Source: Membranipora membranacea (lineage: Eukaryota > Bryozoa > Gymnolaemata > Cheilostomatida > Membraniporidae). Taken from it: 64,000 nt of DNA. Each line of letters begins with the position of its first letter. The first letter of the stretch is position 1. Positions 32,700-46,000 of the stretch are shown here, in pieces. Where the stretch lies: positions 5,270,001-5,334,000 of the forward strand of contig OU612069.1 of NCBI GenBank assembly GCA_914767715.1, read 5' to 3'. The notes beneath the pieces are model-generated. The model did no database searches. It had not been told where the DNA came from and worked only from the letters and a program-made list of their open reading frames with translations. A program made the position numbers and the translations under genes.

Positions 32700-35600
32700 A
32701 TCTGACAAATACTAGAGTCTAGTAGTTTTGAAATTTTCCAACATAACGCAGTGGAATTGCTGTGTGTGCCCCTGCGCGATGTGAGATGGTTGAGATACAA
32801 TGTGCTTATAGTGTTGCCTGATGTGTAAATTTGCTGTAAGGTTATCATCTGGGCAAGATACTGAAACTTGGTGGCCTGAAGCTAGAAGAGGCAAGCTCTT
32901 AAGACTTGACAAGTTATCTTACAGGTATTAACGTAATCAAGAGTGTACTCTGATCACATTAACCCCCTTCATGTGTACTGACATGCCTTAGCTAAAATAA
33001 TGAATAAATCTGCCGGTCCCTGTTTTAGAATCCCAATAATTCTCTGTCATGTGGAGGTAATTGTATCATTGTATTAGGCTGAGTGTGAGGCCTCTGTACA
33101 ATTCAATTCTTTTCATTGTTTCAACTTTTGGTAAACAAAAGAATCCTTTAAACGCTGTGCCTGATTCTTTTCAATAGATAATAAATGTAGCATGTCAGCT
33201 TGCATCCAAAGTTTATATGAGTAAACTGAGAATAAATGTTAAGAAATGCTGCATTAAATGAAGGGAAAATACGATAGAGTGACCCTAAAAGATTTATCTA
33301 TTCACAACATCACAACGAGGTCAGACAAAAAATTTGACGCTTCTAGCTTTTTTAGAAGTGCAATTTAATTGAGTCATCTGGTTAATAAAAGATAATGTTT
33401 TGCCAACATTTCATCATGTTTTATGAAATTCATGATTTTTTGCATTCATTTCGTGGATTAAATAGTAATTAAACCACCAAGCCTGGACAATAACTTTCAA
33501 TCATTTTGTGATGGTTTCTGCATCAAATTAAAAAAAATGTAGGGGGAGATAAAAAGGAAACCATATAAGTCACTGAGAAGCAGATATAACATCAAGTTGA
33601 TAACAAGATGCTGCTGTTTGTTAAGTAATTTCGAAACTCGAAATCCGATTAAAATTGATTGGGTTATGAACACAAAACCTGAATTTTAACAGTAAACCAA
33701 TGATAATATCATTGCTTACTACACCTTCCAATGACGTTGAGTCGCCCACAATTGAGTGCCTTACTTCAGCTATATGTAGTGTCCTGTCTAGGTTTATAAT
33801 TAAGTCTATGGGTGCAATTGATTATGTTACAAAAATTAATAGAAATTTGTTATCATATTTAAATTAAGGCGCAATAGTCTAGTATTTACCCTGAAATATA
33901 CAGCCTATATACTGCTCATAAAGTTGGTCACAGCTTTAGAGTGTCACAATACACAAATTAGTAATATTTACTTCTAAACTTATCCGTGATAATTTATAAT
34001 CATTTAGTTGAGGGACAAAAAATAATTCTGCTAGATATTTTGTTATCACTCGCACATACAAATCGTCTGCAAATAAGTGTAGGTATACTTTTAATCTTTA
34101 CCAGTAGGGGATGATCTAATGAAGTAATTTTCCGAACAATCAAGTAGGCCTATTGATATTTTCAATCTTGGAATATTTTTCCATAAGGTAATTGTTGTTA
34201 TTATAATTACCTAACTACGGATTTTATTACCTCTTTTTATAAAATTAATACGGAATCTTCAAGTTGGGAGATGTGGGATGGAAGTCCACAAAAGTATTTT
34301 GATATAGAAAAACAAATTATTGTGATATGGTTATTAAACTTTCGGTTAGAAGATGTGTCTTTGCCCATTTAAGCCTGCATTACAAGACTAAAATCCAATT
34401 TCTGCAGCACAATTGGAGCAATTGAATTTGTAAGAAGTTAATTCCTAATTAAGCAATATGTTGGTGTAGACTTGTGAAACAGATAGGTGTGTGAACCTAA
34501 TCTGTGCCGCCAAAAAAAATGAATTTCCAATGGTATTCATCGTATATATGTAGCAAATCGGTACATATTGAACTTAATTATTTTCAACAACTTGGACTAT
34601 GAGCATGTCTGCCAACATGTCTGACAAACAACAAAACCGTGGTAACAACAGTAATTATTTTGTCTTTTTGTCCTGTGACAGTAATTATTTTCTATTTTTG
34701 TTTTTGTAAATACTTTTTAGAGAGAAATTGCTGTAGTTTATATAATTAAGAAGGTGTAGCGGAACATCTGGCAGTTCAATGATTCAATAAAAAATCAAGA
34801 TGTGTTGATACCTTGAGTCGGTGTTGATTTTTATTTTTAAGCACTCACCACCAGGTAAGTGGCTGACAGGATACCCGACCGTCAGCCTCTGTCCATGCGG
34901 ACACAGTTGTGGGGGACAACCTGTACTGGTACAGACGGAAGGGAAACTTGTTTTAATGAACAGACCAATTTTGCTGAACAGGCGGATAGTCAAAACGGAA
35001 TGCCCAACTGCTTCAGCTTGATCTGAAGCCTTTACCGACTGGCCCCTAGTGCAATTACATTATTGCTCGCATGGTGCCTAGTTGACATTATGCTGAGAAC
35101 AGCTTGAATTAAGAGATTGTATGTCCCCGTCAAAAGTCTTCATCCACAAGAAGAGATGTTAGTGCCCGTGTAAAATTTACACAAATTTCGAGCAGTCCAG
35201 TGCTCTAAATAGCAAGATTGCTCTTGTATGATGACTGTAACGACTAAATACTTTAAAACACCACCTGTATTACTGACCCTTATATGAGCAGTCCTAAATA
35301 GACCTAGATGAGCATGCATGCAATGACTGGTTCATGTTCTAGCTTGAATTTCAAAAACCAAGCATAGCAAGCAAGCATTTGCACATTTACTACACGGCAC
35401 TTAGACGTACTTCTTGTGTTACACTTGTTTAGACAAAGAGGGGAATAAGTGACAATAAAAGCAGGTAATCCCATTATTATGTCATAAGACTGATCGGTGT
35501 AAACATCCCTCAATCTCTAGCCCACATTTGGTGATGCTCACTTCCTTTTGCCATTATTGATCTAAGCCAAGATCTTGCCAATTTGACGCTCATCGAATTA

Positions 35601-36040
35601 AGTCACAATATATCGAAACAGTCTTTGTGTATACAGAAGCTTACTGTATTAGCCGAATGAATACTGAAAAAAAGCGAAGGCTCTCAAAAATTATTGATCC
35701 TACTAATCTGTGACTTTTACTTGTACAGAGACAGCTAGAGCTTGATAGTTACATCATCACAAAATGCTGCGGTGTTTCTTAGATCAATAAATCATTGATA
35801 TACAGGCAACTGAATAGAGTGTTATATTGTGGATTTAAGGTTGGTTGTATGATGAGATCGAAACAGTCTTTTAGAAACCAGTCTGCTCAAACACCTGTTT
35901 TCGCTTGACATACTCATTCGAGAACAAACTACTGCAGCCTTTTTAGCATTCCCGTTTAAGGAGAGCAAGGTGTGAAACTGCATAAAAATGACATAAAGAG
36001 GAAGCAATCGTACTTGAAAAATAGCCAGTCTTGTCTTTTC
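32700..36040 (+). repeat. Duplicated block Q, copy 1
   Basis: It matches 55510-58700 over nearly the full length and 49490-51965 over most of it; the part from about 34850 recurs at 42025-43000. Landmarks are GCAGTGGAATTGCTGTGTGT (32749), CCTTCCAATGAC (33725), GTGGCTGACAGGATA (34859) and GAGCATGCATGCAATGACTG (35307). Its 33.5-33.85 kb portion is the reverse complement of a piece of block P. It carries a 230-bp insertion at 35627. Confidence 0.78.
35627..35856. mobile_element. 230-bp insertion flanked by an exact 15-bp target duplication
   Basis: ATCGAAACAGTCTTT stands directly before (35612-35626) and after (35857-35871) this segment. The related Q copies at 42.8 and 58.5 kb have the site uninterrupted. 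The insert begins GTGTATACAG and resembles 36612-36770, 43340-43565 and 59279-59430, so it is a mobile short repeat. A duplication of 15 bp fits target-primed or SINE-like insertion better than a cut-and-paste DNA element; that class is inference. Confidence 0.7.
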
Positions 36041-38815
36041 TCTTTACATGAGAGCTCCAATTCAGAATCGATCATTCAAACTTAATGTAGATGATCAATT
36101 GAAATGTGTGCATGATAAATATTTGTAGAGTTTCCAAAAAATTATATATGCAAAAGGAAGTTATTAAATATTAAATCAAAATCGAGTTCCCAATTTTAGG
36201 TTTTTTTCAAAAGACAGTTAATCATATTTATCCCTGTTGTCAGGGAACACCACGGCCACTGGGATTTAATAAAAAATTGAAAAGCAATAAATCAAATACA
36301 GCATAGGTGCTCAATTAGTCTGTTTCCCAATCTTTTACAACTCAGATATTTCTGTCCAGTGACCACCAATGCATTATAAGTAACACCAAACAATACTTAA
36401 CAACTCTGTCAAGGTCTGTAGGCCTATTATGATACAATACAATTCATTTAATATATGTGGTATCCAGTCATTACGAAGTGCAGTGAAGTGAAAAAGTTAT
36501 GTTTGTCATCTAACATGTCAGCTTTTTGTTGTTTGATCTCAACCAAAGTTTGTATGCAGTACATGCTTGGCACTGAGAACTTAACTCTGAATAATATTAG
36601 AAAATATGGCTGTGTATACAGAAACTTACTGTATTAGCCGAATGATTACTGAAAATAAGCGAAGGCTCTCAAAAATTATTGATCCTACTAATCTGTGCCT
36701 TTCCCTTGTACAGAGACAGCTAGAGATTGATAGTTGTATCATCAAAGAATGCAGCAGTATTTCCGTTGGAGGGGAGGGGAGGGGGGGGGGGCTCGCAGCG
36801 CCTCTGTCAAACCAAAAAACCTTGATCTCTTTAACCCAAGAGTTCATTTGGTGTTCCACTGCGCTGCACAGGATAGTCAATGATGACAGGATCACATCTG
36901 AAAGCTAAAACTCCAAACTGATTAGGAAGCCCTAACCTGAGCAACCCTGATTATCACAATAAACAACATTTTAAATGAGTTAGATTTAGATATGTTCATA
37001 ATCTTAGCAATCTTAGAAGCTGTGCCCATTTCATATTTTCTTAAGGATGTCAAATAACTCTATTTTAGTAAAAAATCTTTTCGTACTTGATAGTACATTT
37101 TAGTAATTACTACGGGATAATACACCCTAGGCATCGTAATTTTGAACTTGATATAACTAATTGGTATTGGAATTCTCAGTTTATCTTAATTTTTACCAGA
37201 AAGCGATGACGTAACGGAGTCATTTGCCCAATAATCAAGTTATTGATGTTCCTAAACTGGTTTGGCAGATCAAGCAACATTTATCAAGCTGGTCTACATT
37301 GCCATACAGAGCAGCGCCAACCTTTCTTGCACTAATTAACAACAGTCCAAGACTGTGAATATCATATTAAAACTCTGTCGATTTGATGACTGCTGGGCTG
37401 TTTCATACCTGGGGTGTATTGCTATGTAGGCGAATTGAGATTTTCAATCCAAGAATAATTCTTGCCAAAGTAATTGTTATTATTATAATTACGAAATTAT
37501 AGATTCACTTGGCTGTTTTATAAATACAGGATTTTCAAGTGGGAGATATGGAGTTAAAGTTATCACGAAAATTTTCCTGAATTAATATCACAAAACATAT
37601 TATTGTGATAAAATTATGGTTAATGTACTGTACAACTATCGGTTAGAAACGGTGTCGTTTGCTTATTTAAGCCTGCATGACAAGAATAAGTACCACTTTT
37701 AACAGCATGATAAGAGCGTTTGAATTTGTAAGAACAGGATTCCTAATTTGGCAATACGTGGGCGTAGACTTGTGATACAGATAGTAGTTTGAACTTGATC
37801 TGTGCTGCCCAAAATTGCTTATTATTATTATGATTTATTATGATATTGATTGTTCATTTGAGCCAATTGTTACATACTAAATGAACTTATTTTCAGTTGC
37901 ATAGACTATGAGCCAGCCTGCCAGCGTGTCAGACTATGAACAAAACTAATTAAGAGAGTATAGCCTCATATCTGACTGTGCATTGATACAATGGTAAATT
38001 GTTGATTTTTATTTTTAAACACCCACCCGAGGTGTGTGGCTGATGGTATTCGAAACGTTCCACATGTGTCCATGTGCCCCTTGACCATCTGTTGGACAAA
38101 TTTAACGGGACAACCTGTACTAAAAAGGCATAAGCAGATGAAAAATTTATTTTAATGGACATACAGTTTTAGCTGAATGGATAAACCAAATTGAATGGCA
38201 AATCTTTTTTCAGCTCGATGACCTCCTCCCACTTGCCCTAAATGAAATTACATTGACGGCAGAGCGTTTTTGGACTGATCAATCCAACAAGCCACCTGGG
38301 AAAGAGGTATGTGTTGGCTATACCATGAATTGGCTACATTTTTTTTATAGAAACAGAGGGGCAACAAAAAATTACATAGTATACAACATGTATTATTGAA
38401 CCTCATCAGGACAGACCTAAATAGACCAAGATCAACACCAGTCTTTGATTTGGTCAACAACCTATTTTCTCTTGACATACTTATTCGAGAACAATCTACT
38501 GCAGCCTGTCTAGCAATCCTGTATAAGGAGAGCAAGTTGTGATACTGTTGAGATATTTGAATATTAGATGTATAAAAATGACAAAAAGAGAAGGTACACA
38601 CTCAAAAATCATAACCTTGAAATAATCCTTTGAAAGTATCAAGTTAAACTTCCTCGCATTCAATCCAATTAAAATATTGTTTTGAGCAAATGCACATAAT
38701 CTAATTGACCACATGACCAGAGCAACACTTGCATCTATTAGACATGAACTGAACAAAGTTTCAAAACTAGCCTTTCCTGTAAAATTCTAATTAGGTTAAT
38801 TTTGAAACCATGGTC
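36040..38815 (+). repeat. Duplicated block R, copy 1
   Basis: It is nearly identical to 58700-61465 over about 2.8 kb; long stretches differ by only a base or two. More distant relatives lie at 43000-46970 and 52000-53330. It includes a G tract (36774-36791) with CAGCGCCTCTGTC after it, GATTATCACAATAA, CAAGTGGGAGATATGG and CACATGTGTCCATGTG. Frames of up to 117 codons exist but are not conserved as proteins between the copies. Confidence 0.8.
36774..36792 (+). repeat. G-rich tract with runs of G
   Basis: GGGGAGGGGAG followed by a long G run. The matching place in the other R copy (59437-59466) is longer, with an extra GGGGA unit. The sequence could form a G-quadruplex. Confidence 0.8.
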
Positions 38816-38817
38816 AA

Positions 38818-41800
38818 CAAATTAAAAAAAAAGTTTACTTTTATTTATTTTTCAATGTAATGCAATGTAATGTAGAATAATAAGTCATTCTTTCGTTTGT
38901 TATTTATCACTTCTGTTGTGAGAGCACATGCCCACCCTATTAATTTGATCAAAATTTTTAGCGCTGCTTGTTTTTCAATCTTTTGCTAATCTGCTAATCA
39001 ATTTCAACCTAAGACCACCTCCAGTATGCAGTAAATTTATTACAGCGCTTCTACCAAAGCTGAGAATAATTGATTTGACACTGCGCTGCGCAGGATAGTC
39101 AATGATGGCAGGTTCACATTCAAAAGCTAGAAGTCTGTTTAGGGAGCCCAAATCTGAGCAACCCTGATTGTCATAATGAACAACATGGAAAATGAATTAT
39201 GGTGATCTATTAATAATATTAGTAAAATAAGTAATTGAAAGATCATGGAACTGAGGAAATTTTAAGTTGGATAGGCCAGATAATCGTGAAAACAGCGTCA
39301 TTTCGCTCTATTTTTCAGTAACAAAGTTTTCTTCTTCACTGGTAATCGGCTACATTTAGTTTTTTTTACAGGATAACACACCCTTGGCATAGTAAATGTT
39401 AACATACTACTACTTGATAGAGTTGAAAGTCTCAGATTATCATGTCTTATTGACTTACTGTACAAATTATTTTTATTTCAAATTGGTACAGAGTTGATTT
39501 TTTATTACATGAGGTGATGAGGACTAATTAATTTGCTAAATATAGTCTCATCATACTGCATTTTTGTTCTGGTTGATTTTCTTGCTAATTGATTCAATAT
39601 CTGATAGTTATTTTGTATCAAGTTTGCCCTGTATACATAAGAAAGTTTGAAAAGGTTACTGTCCAGTAGATTTAGGATAGGTAAGATGTATTCCATCCCA
39701 TAGAAAGATAAGCAAAGTAGATATTTCATGTCAGCTTGGAAAAGCTCCATTGGGCTATGTACTGAAATGCCGATAAACTACAAACCCAACATGAGGAGCA
39801 TAGAGCACCATTGAAAAGTGCTGCTTTGCACCCTCAAGGATTATTACTTTCCCTATATTATTTATAGATCAGTCTTTGAGAATCGGCACCGGTGTTGTAA
39901 TATTTCAGATAGTTTAAACGACACATAATACTATATCATACCTAATTTCAATTCGGTAAAATCGCAATTCTAATCTGTCTGCAGCATTACTTTGAAGAGT
40001 ATTAAGAAACCACATCACTTGCTGTTGTCTTGCTGAACATTGTTCCAGTATGTTGTTATACATCTTTAAAAATACTATTCCCAAGGTGGTATAGAAACAT
40101 TGCGGCAGCAGAAATCCTATCCCATTACACTCATGCTATTGGTTGAGAGGAAAATCCAATGCTCAATATTATTGGAATGAGCATTATGATGAGAGAAAGC
40201 ACTGAACGTTGTGACAGTTTTATGAAAAAACATTACCACAATGCATTTCATTTTGAAAATTATTGGTGGCTATGAGTCGGTTGTCACAGCATTATAAAAC
40301 AAACTTCATGGGATGATTATAATATAATGCTGTAGTGATAGAAAAACTGTGATGCTATAATATTGTTAACATTGAATTCTTTTTGATAGCATGATCATAA
40401 CATCATTAAAGTGCTAATTATAAGCTGTTTTCTCGCATTTTACAGTGATGTATCATCATATCAAAAATAATGTTTGACTATTACTTAGAACCAAATATTC
40501 TGCTACAACTGAATCTGAACATTGTGATTACCATTCTGTATCCTATTAGACAATAACCCAATCCTATCATTTACACACCGTGTAATACTTGATACATTTG
40601 TATGCAAAACATTGTTACAATGTTCACTGTTTGCTGGGTTTTTGACCTTCATTTGTAACAAAAAGTCAAATAGCTTTTAGGTTATTGAATATAGGGATCA
40701 CAACAATTCCAAGGGAGCAGTATTTATTAGCATTTATAAACTTGGATTTTCAGCTTTTTGATAGGTAAACTATAAAGAATAATCCCTTTTCTTTTATATC
40801 TACTGGTAGGAACAATAACAATTGTCTTAAACAAACCTCTCTCATGGATTTGTAAATAAAAGGCAATGTCACCTTGTCTAGCATACTCTGCAAGTCCTCA
40901 TCGAAAAGGTAATAAAACTGCCAACACAGGTTTCCAAAATTTAAATTCACACTTCCGCCTTTGAATTTTATTAATCGCAGTCACATAGATATGTTGGTAG
41001 TTGGTTGTAAGACTGATCTGACTACAACAGCTTTATTTTCAGTTTTAACGCTTTTTATATTTGGTATATATTGCAGGTCATTGCCATCATCTTAAGGGCA
41101 ATTCCTCCACCTGTACCATTTAAATATTTACAAACGTATTCAACTGTCAACAAATAGTCCATTGAAATAGTGAAAGTGAAAGATTTGAAAGAGTTCAAAA
41201 AAGTTTCCACCTCTATAAATGGGGCGCAATCATAGACTTGATTATAAGCCTAGACATGACACTATATGGATATTGAGGCACTGAGGGACTTAATTGTGGG
41301 CAACGTAGCGTCATTGGAAGGTGTAGAAGCAATGTTGCTATCATTGATTTTCGGTCCACAATCCAGGTTTTTTGATCATAACTCGATCAATTTTGATCGG
41401 ATTTTGAGTTTGAATATTACAATAGATTTAGCAGCCTATCTCATTTACAGCAAAACAGTTTTGGAAGTCAGTGACTTGTTACCCCACAAACTTGATATAC
41501 ATATAGAAAGTCTTTTGTTCTGCTACACAAACTCCACAAGAAATTTAGAAGAATAGAATCAAAAGACAGTGGAAGTGGATATTCTAGTTTGTATCAACTG
41601 TTGTGTCTTTTGATTGAAAGCCCAGAAATTTTGAATTCGGCACCCTATACTAGAATTAAATGTAAATGCTAATTTCATGTATTCAATTTGGCCCTCAAAT
41701 CGATTCCACACCGAGAAATGGAAACATAGTGACTTTGAAATAGAATTTCAATGGGCAAAAATGTTGCTAAACTGAACTAATACTAAGCAAAAGTAATGGA

Positions 41801-41965
41801 TAAAAATTCATGCAGCAGCAGTGAATTTTTGTCAATTGTAACTTTGATAACATCCGAAAATTAACAAGTGTTATTATTAATACACACAATTAAATTTTAT
41901 TTAGATTCTGATAATTTTAAATATACCTATCGTATACCATGATCACTGAGTTAGAACTTTATCGA
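38818..41965 (+). repeat. Duplicated block P, copy 2
   Basis: It is a direct copy of 28076-31600, about 10.4-10.7 kb away, with small deletions (for example, the stretch holding the G tract is missing). It holds an intact 96-codon frame at 41266-41556. The block ends abruptly near 41965, where block Q sequence begins with an internal deletion. Confidence 0.8.
41266..41556 (+). CDS. 96-codon open frame inside block P, unknown
   Basis: It begins MDIEALRDLIVGNVASLEGV and is rich in Leu, Ile and Asp, with no hydrophobic signal. The matching place in P copy 1 (about 30860-31150) is broken by a frame change and stops, while its last 40 codons stay similar. The reverse complement of related sequence lies in each Q copy. 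It could be a fragment of a repeat-borne gene; I recognise no domain and am not convinced it is expressed. Confidence 0.25.
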   Translation: MDIEALRDLIVGNVASLEGVEAMLLSLIFGPQSRFFDHNSINFDRILSLNITIDLAAYLIYSKTVLEVSDLLPHKLDIHIESLLFCYTNSTRNLEE

Positions 41966-43000
41966 CATTGAGTGCCTCACTTCAGCTATATGTAGTGTCC
42001 TGTCTAGTTTTATAATTGAGTCTATGGGTAAGTGGCTGACAGGATACCTGACCGTCAGCCTGTGTCCATGCGGACACAGTTGGGGGGGGGGACAACCTGT
42101 ACTGGACCGGTATAGACGGAAGGGCAACTTGTTTTAATGGAAAGACCAATTTTGCTGAACAGGCATAGGCGGATAGTCAAAACGGAATGCCCAACATCTT
42201 CAGCATGACCCGAAGCCTTTACCGACTGGCCCCTAGTGAAATTACATTGTTGCTAGCATGGTGACTAGTTGACATTATGCTGAGAACAGCTTAAAATTAA
42301 GAGATTGTATGTGCCAGTCAAAAGTCTTCATCCAAAGGAACAGATGTTATAGCTCGTGTAAAATTTACACAAATTTGGAGCAGTCAAGTGCTCTAAAAAG
42401 CAAGATTGCTCTTGTATGATGACTGTAATGACTAAATACTTTAAAACACCACCTGTATTACTGACCCTTATTTGAGCAGACCTAAATAGACCTACATGAG
42501 CATGCATGCAATGACTTGTTCATATTCTAGCTTGAAATTAAAAAATCCAATCAAAGGAAGCAAGCATTTTCACATTTACTACACGGCACTTAGACGTACT
42601 TCTTATGTTACACGTGTTTAGACAAAGAGGGGAATAAGTGACAATAACAGCAGGTACTCCCATTATTATGTCATAAGACTGATCGGTGTAAACATCCCTC
42701 AATCTCTAGCCCACATTTGGTGATGCTCACTTCCTTTTGCCATTATTGATCTAAGCCAAGATCTTGCCAATGTGACGCTCATCGAATTAAGTCACAATAT
42801 ATCGAAACAGACTTTTAGAAACCAATCTGATCAAACACTATTTTCTCTTGACAGACTCATTCGAGAACAAACTACTGCAGCATGTCTAGCAATCCTGTTT
42901 CAGGAGAGCGAGTTGTGAAACTGAATGAAAATGACAAAAGGAGGGGGCATTCTTACTTGGAAAATAGCCAGTCTTGTCTTTTCTAATTAAATGAGAGCTC
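41966..43000 (+). repeat. Block Q tail with an internal deletion
   Basis: At 41966-42030 the sequence matching Q near 33755-33830 is joined directly to that near 34852, so about 1 kb present in the full Q copies is missing. It then follows Q closely to about 43000 and has no 230-bp insertion at the 35627-equivalent site. Confidence 0.65.
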
Positions 43001-46000
43001 CAATTCAGGATTGATTAATCAAACTTAATTGAATTGTGTGCATGATAGATATTTGTAGAGTTTCCGAAAAAAAATATATATAAGCAAAAGGAAGTTAAAT
43101 ATTAAATCAAAATCAGACTTCCCAATTTTAGGTTCTTCTCAAAAGACAGTTAGTCAAATTTATCCCTGTTGTCAGGGGAATACCACGGCCACTGGGATTT
43201 AATAAAAACACTGAAAGGCAATAAATCTATTACAAAATGGGTGCTCAATCAGTCTGTGTCCCAATCCCAATGTTTCTGTCCAGCGACCAGCAATGCATTA
43301 TAAGTAACACCAAACAATACTGAATATACTGAAAATATGACTGTGTATACAGTAGCCTACTGTATCAGCCGAATGATTACTGAAAATAAGCGAATGCTCT
43401 CATAAATGATTGATCCTACTAATCTGTGACTTTCACTTGTACAGAGACAGCTAGAGCTTGATAGTTGTATCATCACAAAATGCAAGAGTGTTTCTTAGAT
43501 CAAATAATCATTGATATACAGGCAGCTGAATAGAGTGCTATATTGTGGATTTAAGGTTGATTGTAAGAAATTTATCCCCTTGGTTTACAAGATTGTGCCA
43601 ATTTCTTACCTCAACAGGTACTTTTAAATTAATCCTTATTAATAAATGTTTTATTTGGCTTCGTGAAATATTAATAGAAGGAAAACAGAATTAACACGGT
43701 ATCAAGAAATTCGCATGTGAAGTTTTTTAATGCGAAAGTTTACAAGATCACTTTGCAGTGAGGGTAAGCCAAAGACTAACTGAGTACTACATTGATAGTT
43801 CATTACTTGCCACAGGGCCAACTGATACCTAATGTCACTACAGCTGCTATCCCGACAAATTCAATACAAATTCAACTCGACTTGTTTTTTTCAGGCATGA
43901 CCTCATCTTGGCCGACAACTGTAATGTAAAATGAGCAGTTATTCTTTTTTTTTCAGTTATCGCTTTTGTTGTTACAGCTCATGCCCTCCCAATTAATTTT
44001 TGATTGTTTTACTCGTTTGATAATTTTCCAATCAAGTTTTACCTAAAACACGCCTCCAAGACCAGTAAATTAATTAATTTGTAAGGCCCAGTTATAGGGG
44101 AGGGGGGGACTTACAGCGCCTCTGTCAAACCAAAAAAGCTTCATCTCTTTAACCCAAAAAAGTTTATTTGGTGTTCCACTGCGCTGCGCTGCACAGGATA
44201 GTCATCGATGACAGGATCACATCTGGAAGCTGAAAATCCCTCCTGATTAGGAAGCCTTAACCTAAGCAACCCTGATTATCACAATAAGCAACATTTTAAA
44301 TGATTTAGATTTATTTATGATTATAATCTTAGCAATCTTAGAAGTTGTGCCCGTTTCAGATTTTCTTAAGGATGTCAAATAACTCTATTTCAGTAAAAAA
44401 AGTGATCATACTTGATAGTAGTCGGCTACATTTTAGTAATTGCTACGGGAAATACACCCTAGGCATCGTACTTTTGAACTTGAGATGACTAAATGGTATT
44501 GGAAATCTCAGTTTATCTTACTCTTTACCAGAAAGTGATGACGATGAATGGAGTCATTTGCCCAATAATCAAGTTATTGATGTTCCTAAACTCATTTGGC
44601 AGATCAAGCAATATTTATCAAGCTGGTCTACATGGCCATACAGAGCAGCACAAACCTTTCTTGCACTAATTAACAACAGTTCAAGGCTTTGAATGCCTTC
44701 CCAAAACTCTCCTGATTTGAAGACTGCTGGCCTGATTCATACCTGGGTTGTATTGCTATTTAGGTGAAATGAGATTTTCAGTCCAAGAATATTTCTTGCC
44801 AAAGTAATTGTTATTATTATGATTACCAAATTTTAGATTCACTTAGTTGTTTTTATAAATACAGGATTTTCAAGTGGGAGATGTGGAGTGAACGCCATCA
44901 CAAATATTTTCAAGAATTAATATCAAAAAACATATTATTGTGATAAAATTATGGTTATTTAAGTACTGCACAACTATCCGGTAGAAACTGTGTCGTTTGC
45001 TTATTTAAGCCTGCATGACAAGAATAAGTACCATTTTCAACAGCATGATAAGAGCGTTTGAATTTGTAAGAACAGAATTCCTAATTTGGCAATACGTGAG
45101 TGTAGACTTGTGATACAGATAGTAGTTTGAACTCAATCTGTGCTGCCCATAATTATTTATTATTATTATGAATTTGTAGGATATTCATTCTTAATATGAG
45201 CCAATTGTTACATTTTAAATGAAATTATTTTCAGATACATAGACTTTGAGCCAGCCTGCCAGCGTGTCCGACAATCAACAAAACTAATCAGGTGGTAACG
45301 ACTGTGATAATAATTAATTTCCCTTTTTGTTTGCGGTATATACTTTTGAGAAATAAACTGCTTCAGTTACACAAATTAAGAAAGTATAGCCTCATATCTG
45401 ACTGTGCATTGATACAATGGCAATTCATTGATTTTTTTTTAAACACCCACCAGAGGTGTGCGGCTGATGGGATTCCAAACTGTCACCCCGTGTTAATGTG
45501 TCTTTTGCCCATCTGTTGGACACATTTGACGGGACAACCTGTACTGAAAAGGCATAGGCAGATGGAAAATTTCTTTTAATGGACAGATAGTTTTAGCTGG
45601 ACGGAAAGCCCAAATTGAATGGCCAATCTTTTTTCAGCTCAATGACCTCCTCCAACGTGCTCTAAATGAGATTACATTGGCGGCAAAGCGCTTTTGGACT
45701 GATCAATTTAACAACCCACCATGGAAGGAGGTATGTGTTGGGCATACCATGAATTGGCTATATTTCTTATAGAAACAGAGGGACAACAAAAAATAACACA
45801 GTATACCACCTGTATTATAAACTTTATCGGAACAGACCTAAATAGACCTAGATGAACATGCATGTAATGGCTGGTTCATGCAACATAGTCAAATATAAAA
45901 AAAACGCTCAATTCATCCTTTTATTAACTAATATGGCACTTATATGTTTTTGTGACACCCCTATTAAGAGAATAATAGGGGAATGAGTGACAAAACCGTA

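Noticed and set aside
36455-36908. Frames shared between the two youngest R copies (also at 59122-59500)
   Set aside because: They are alike only because the DNA is nearly identical; they run into the G tract and are absent from the older R copies.
38248-38756. 117- and 86-codon minus-strand frames in block R
   Set aside because: They are not maintained in the diverged R copies and no family resemblance is seen.
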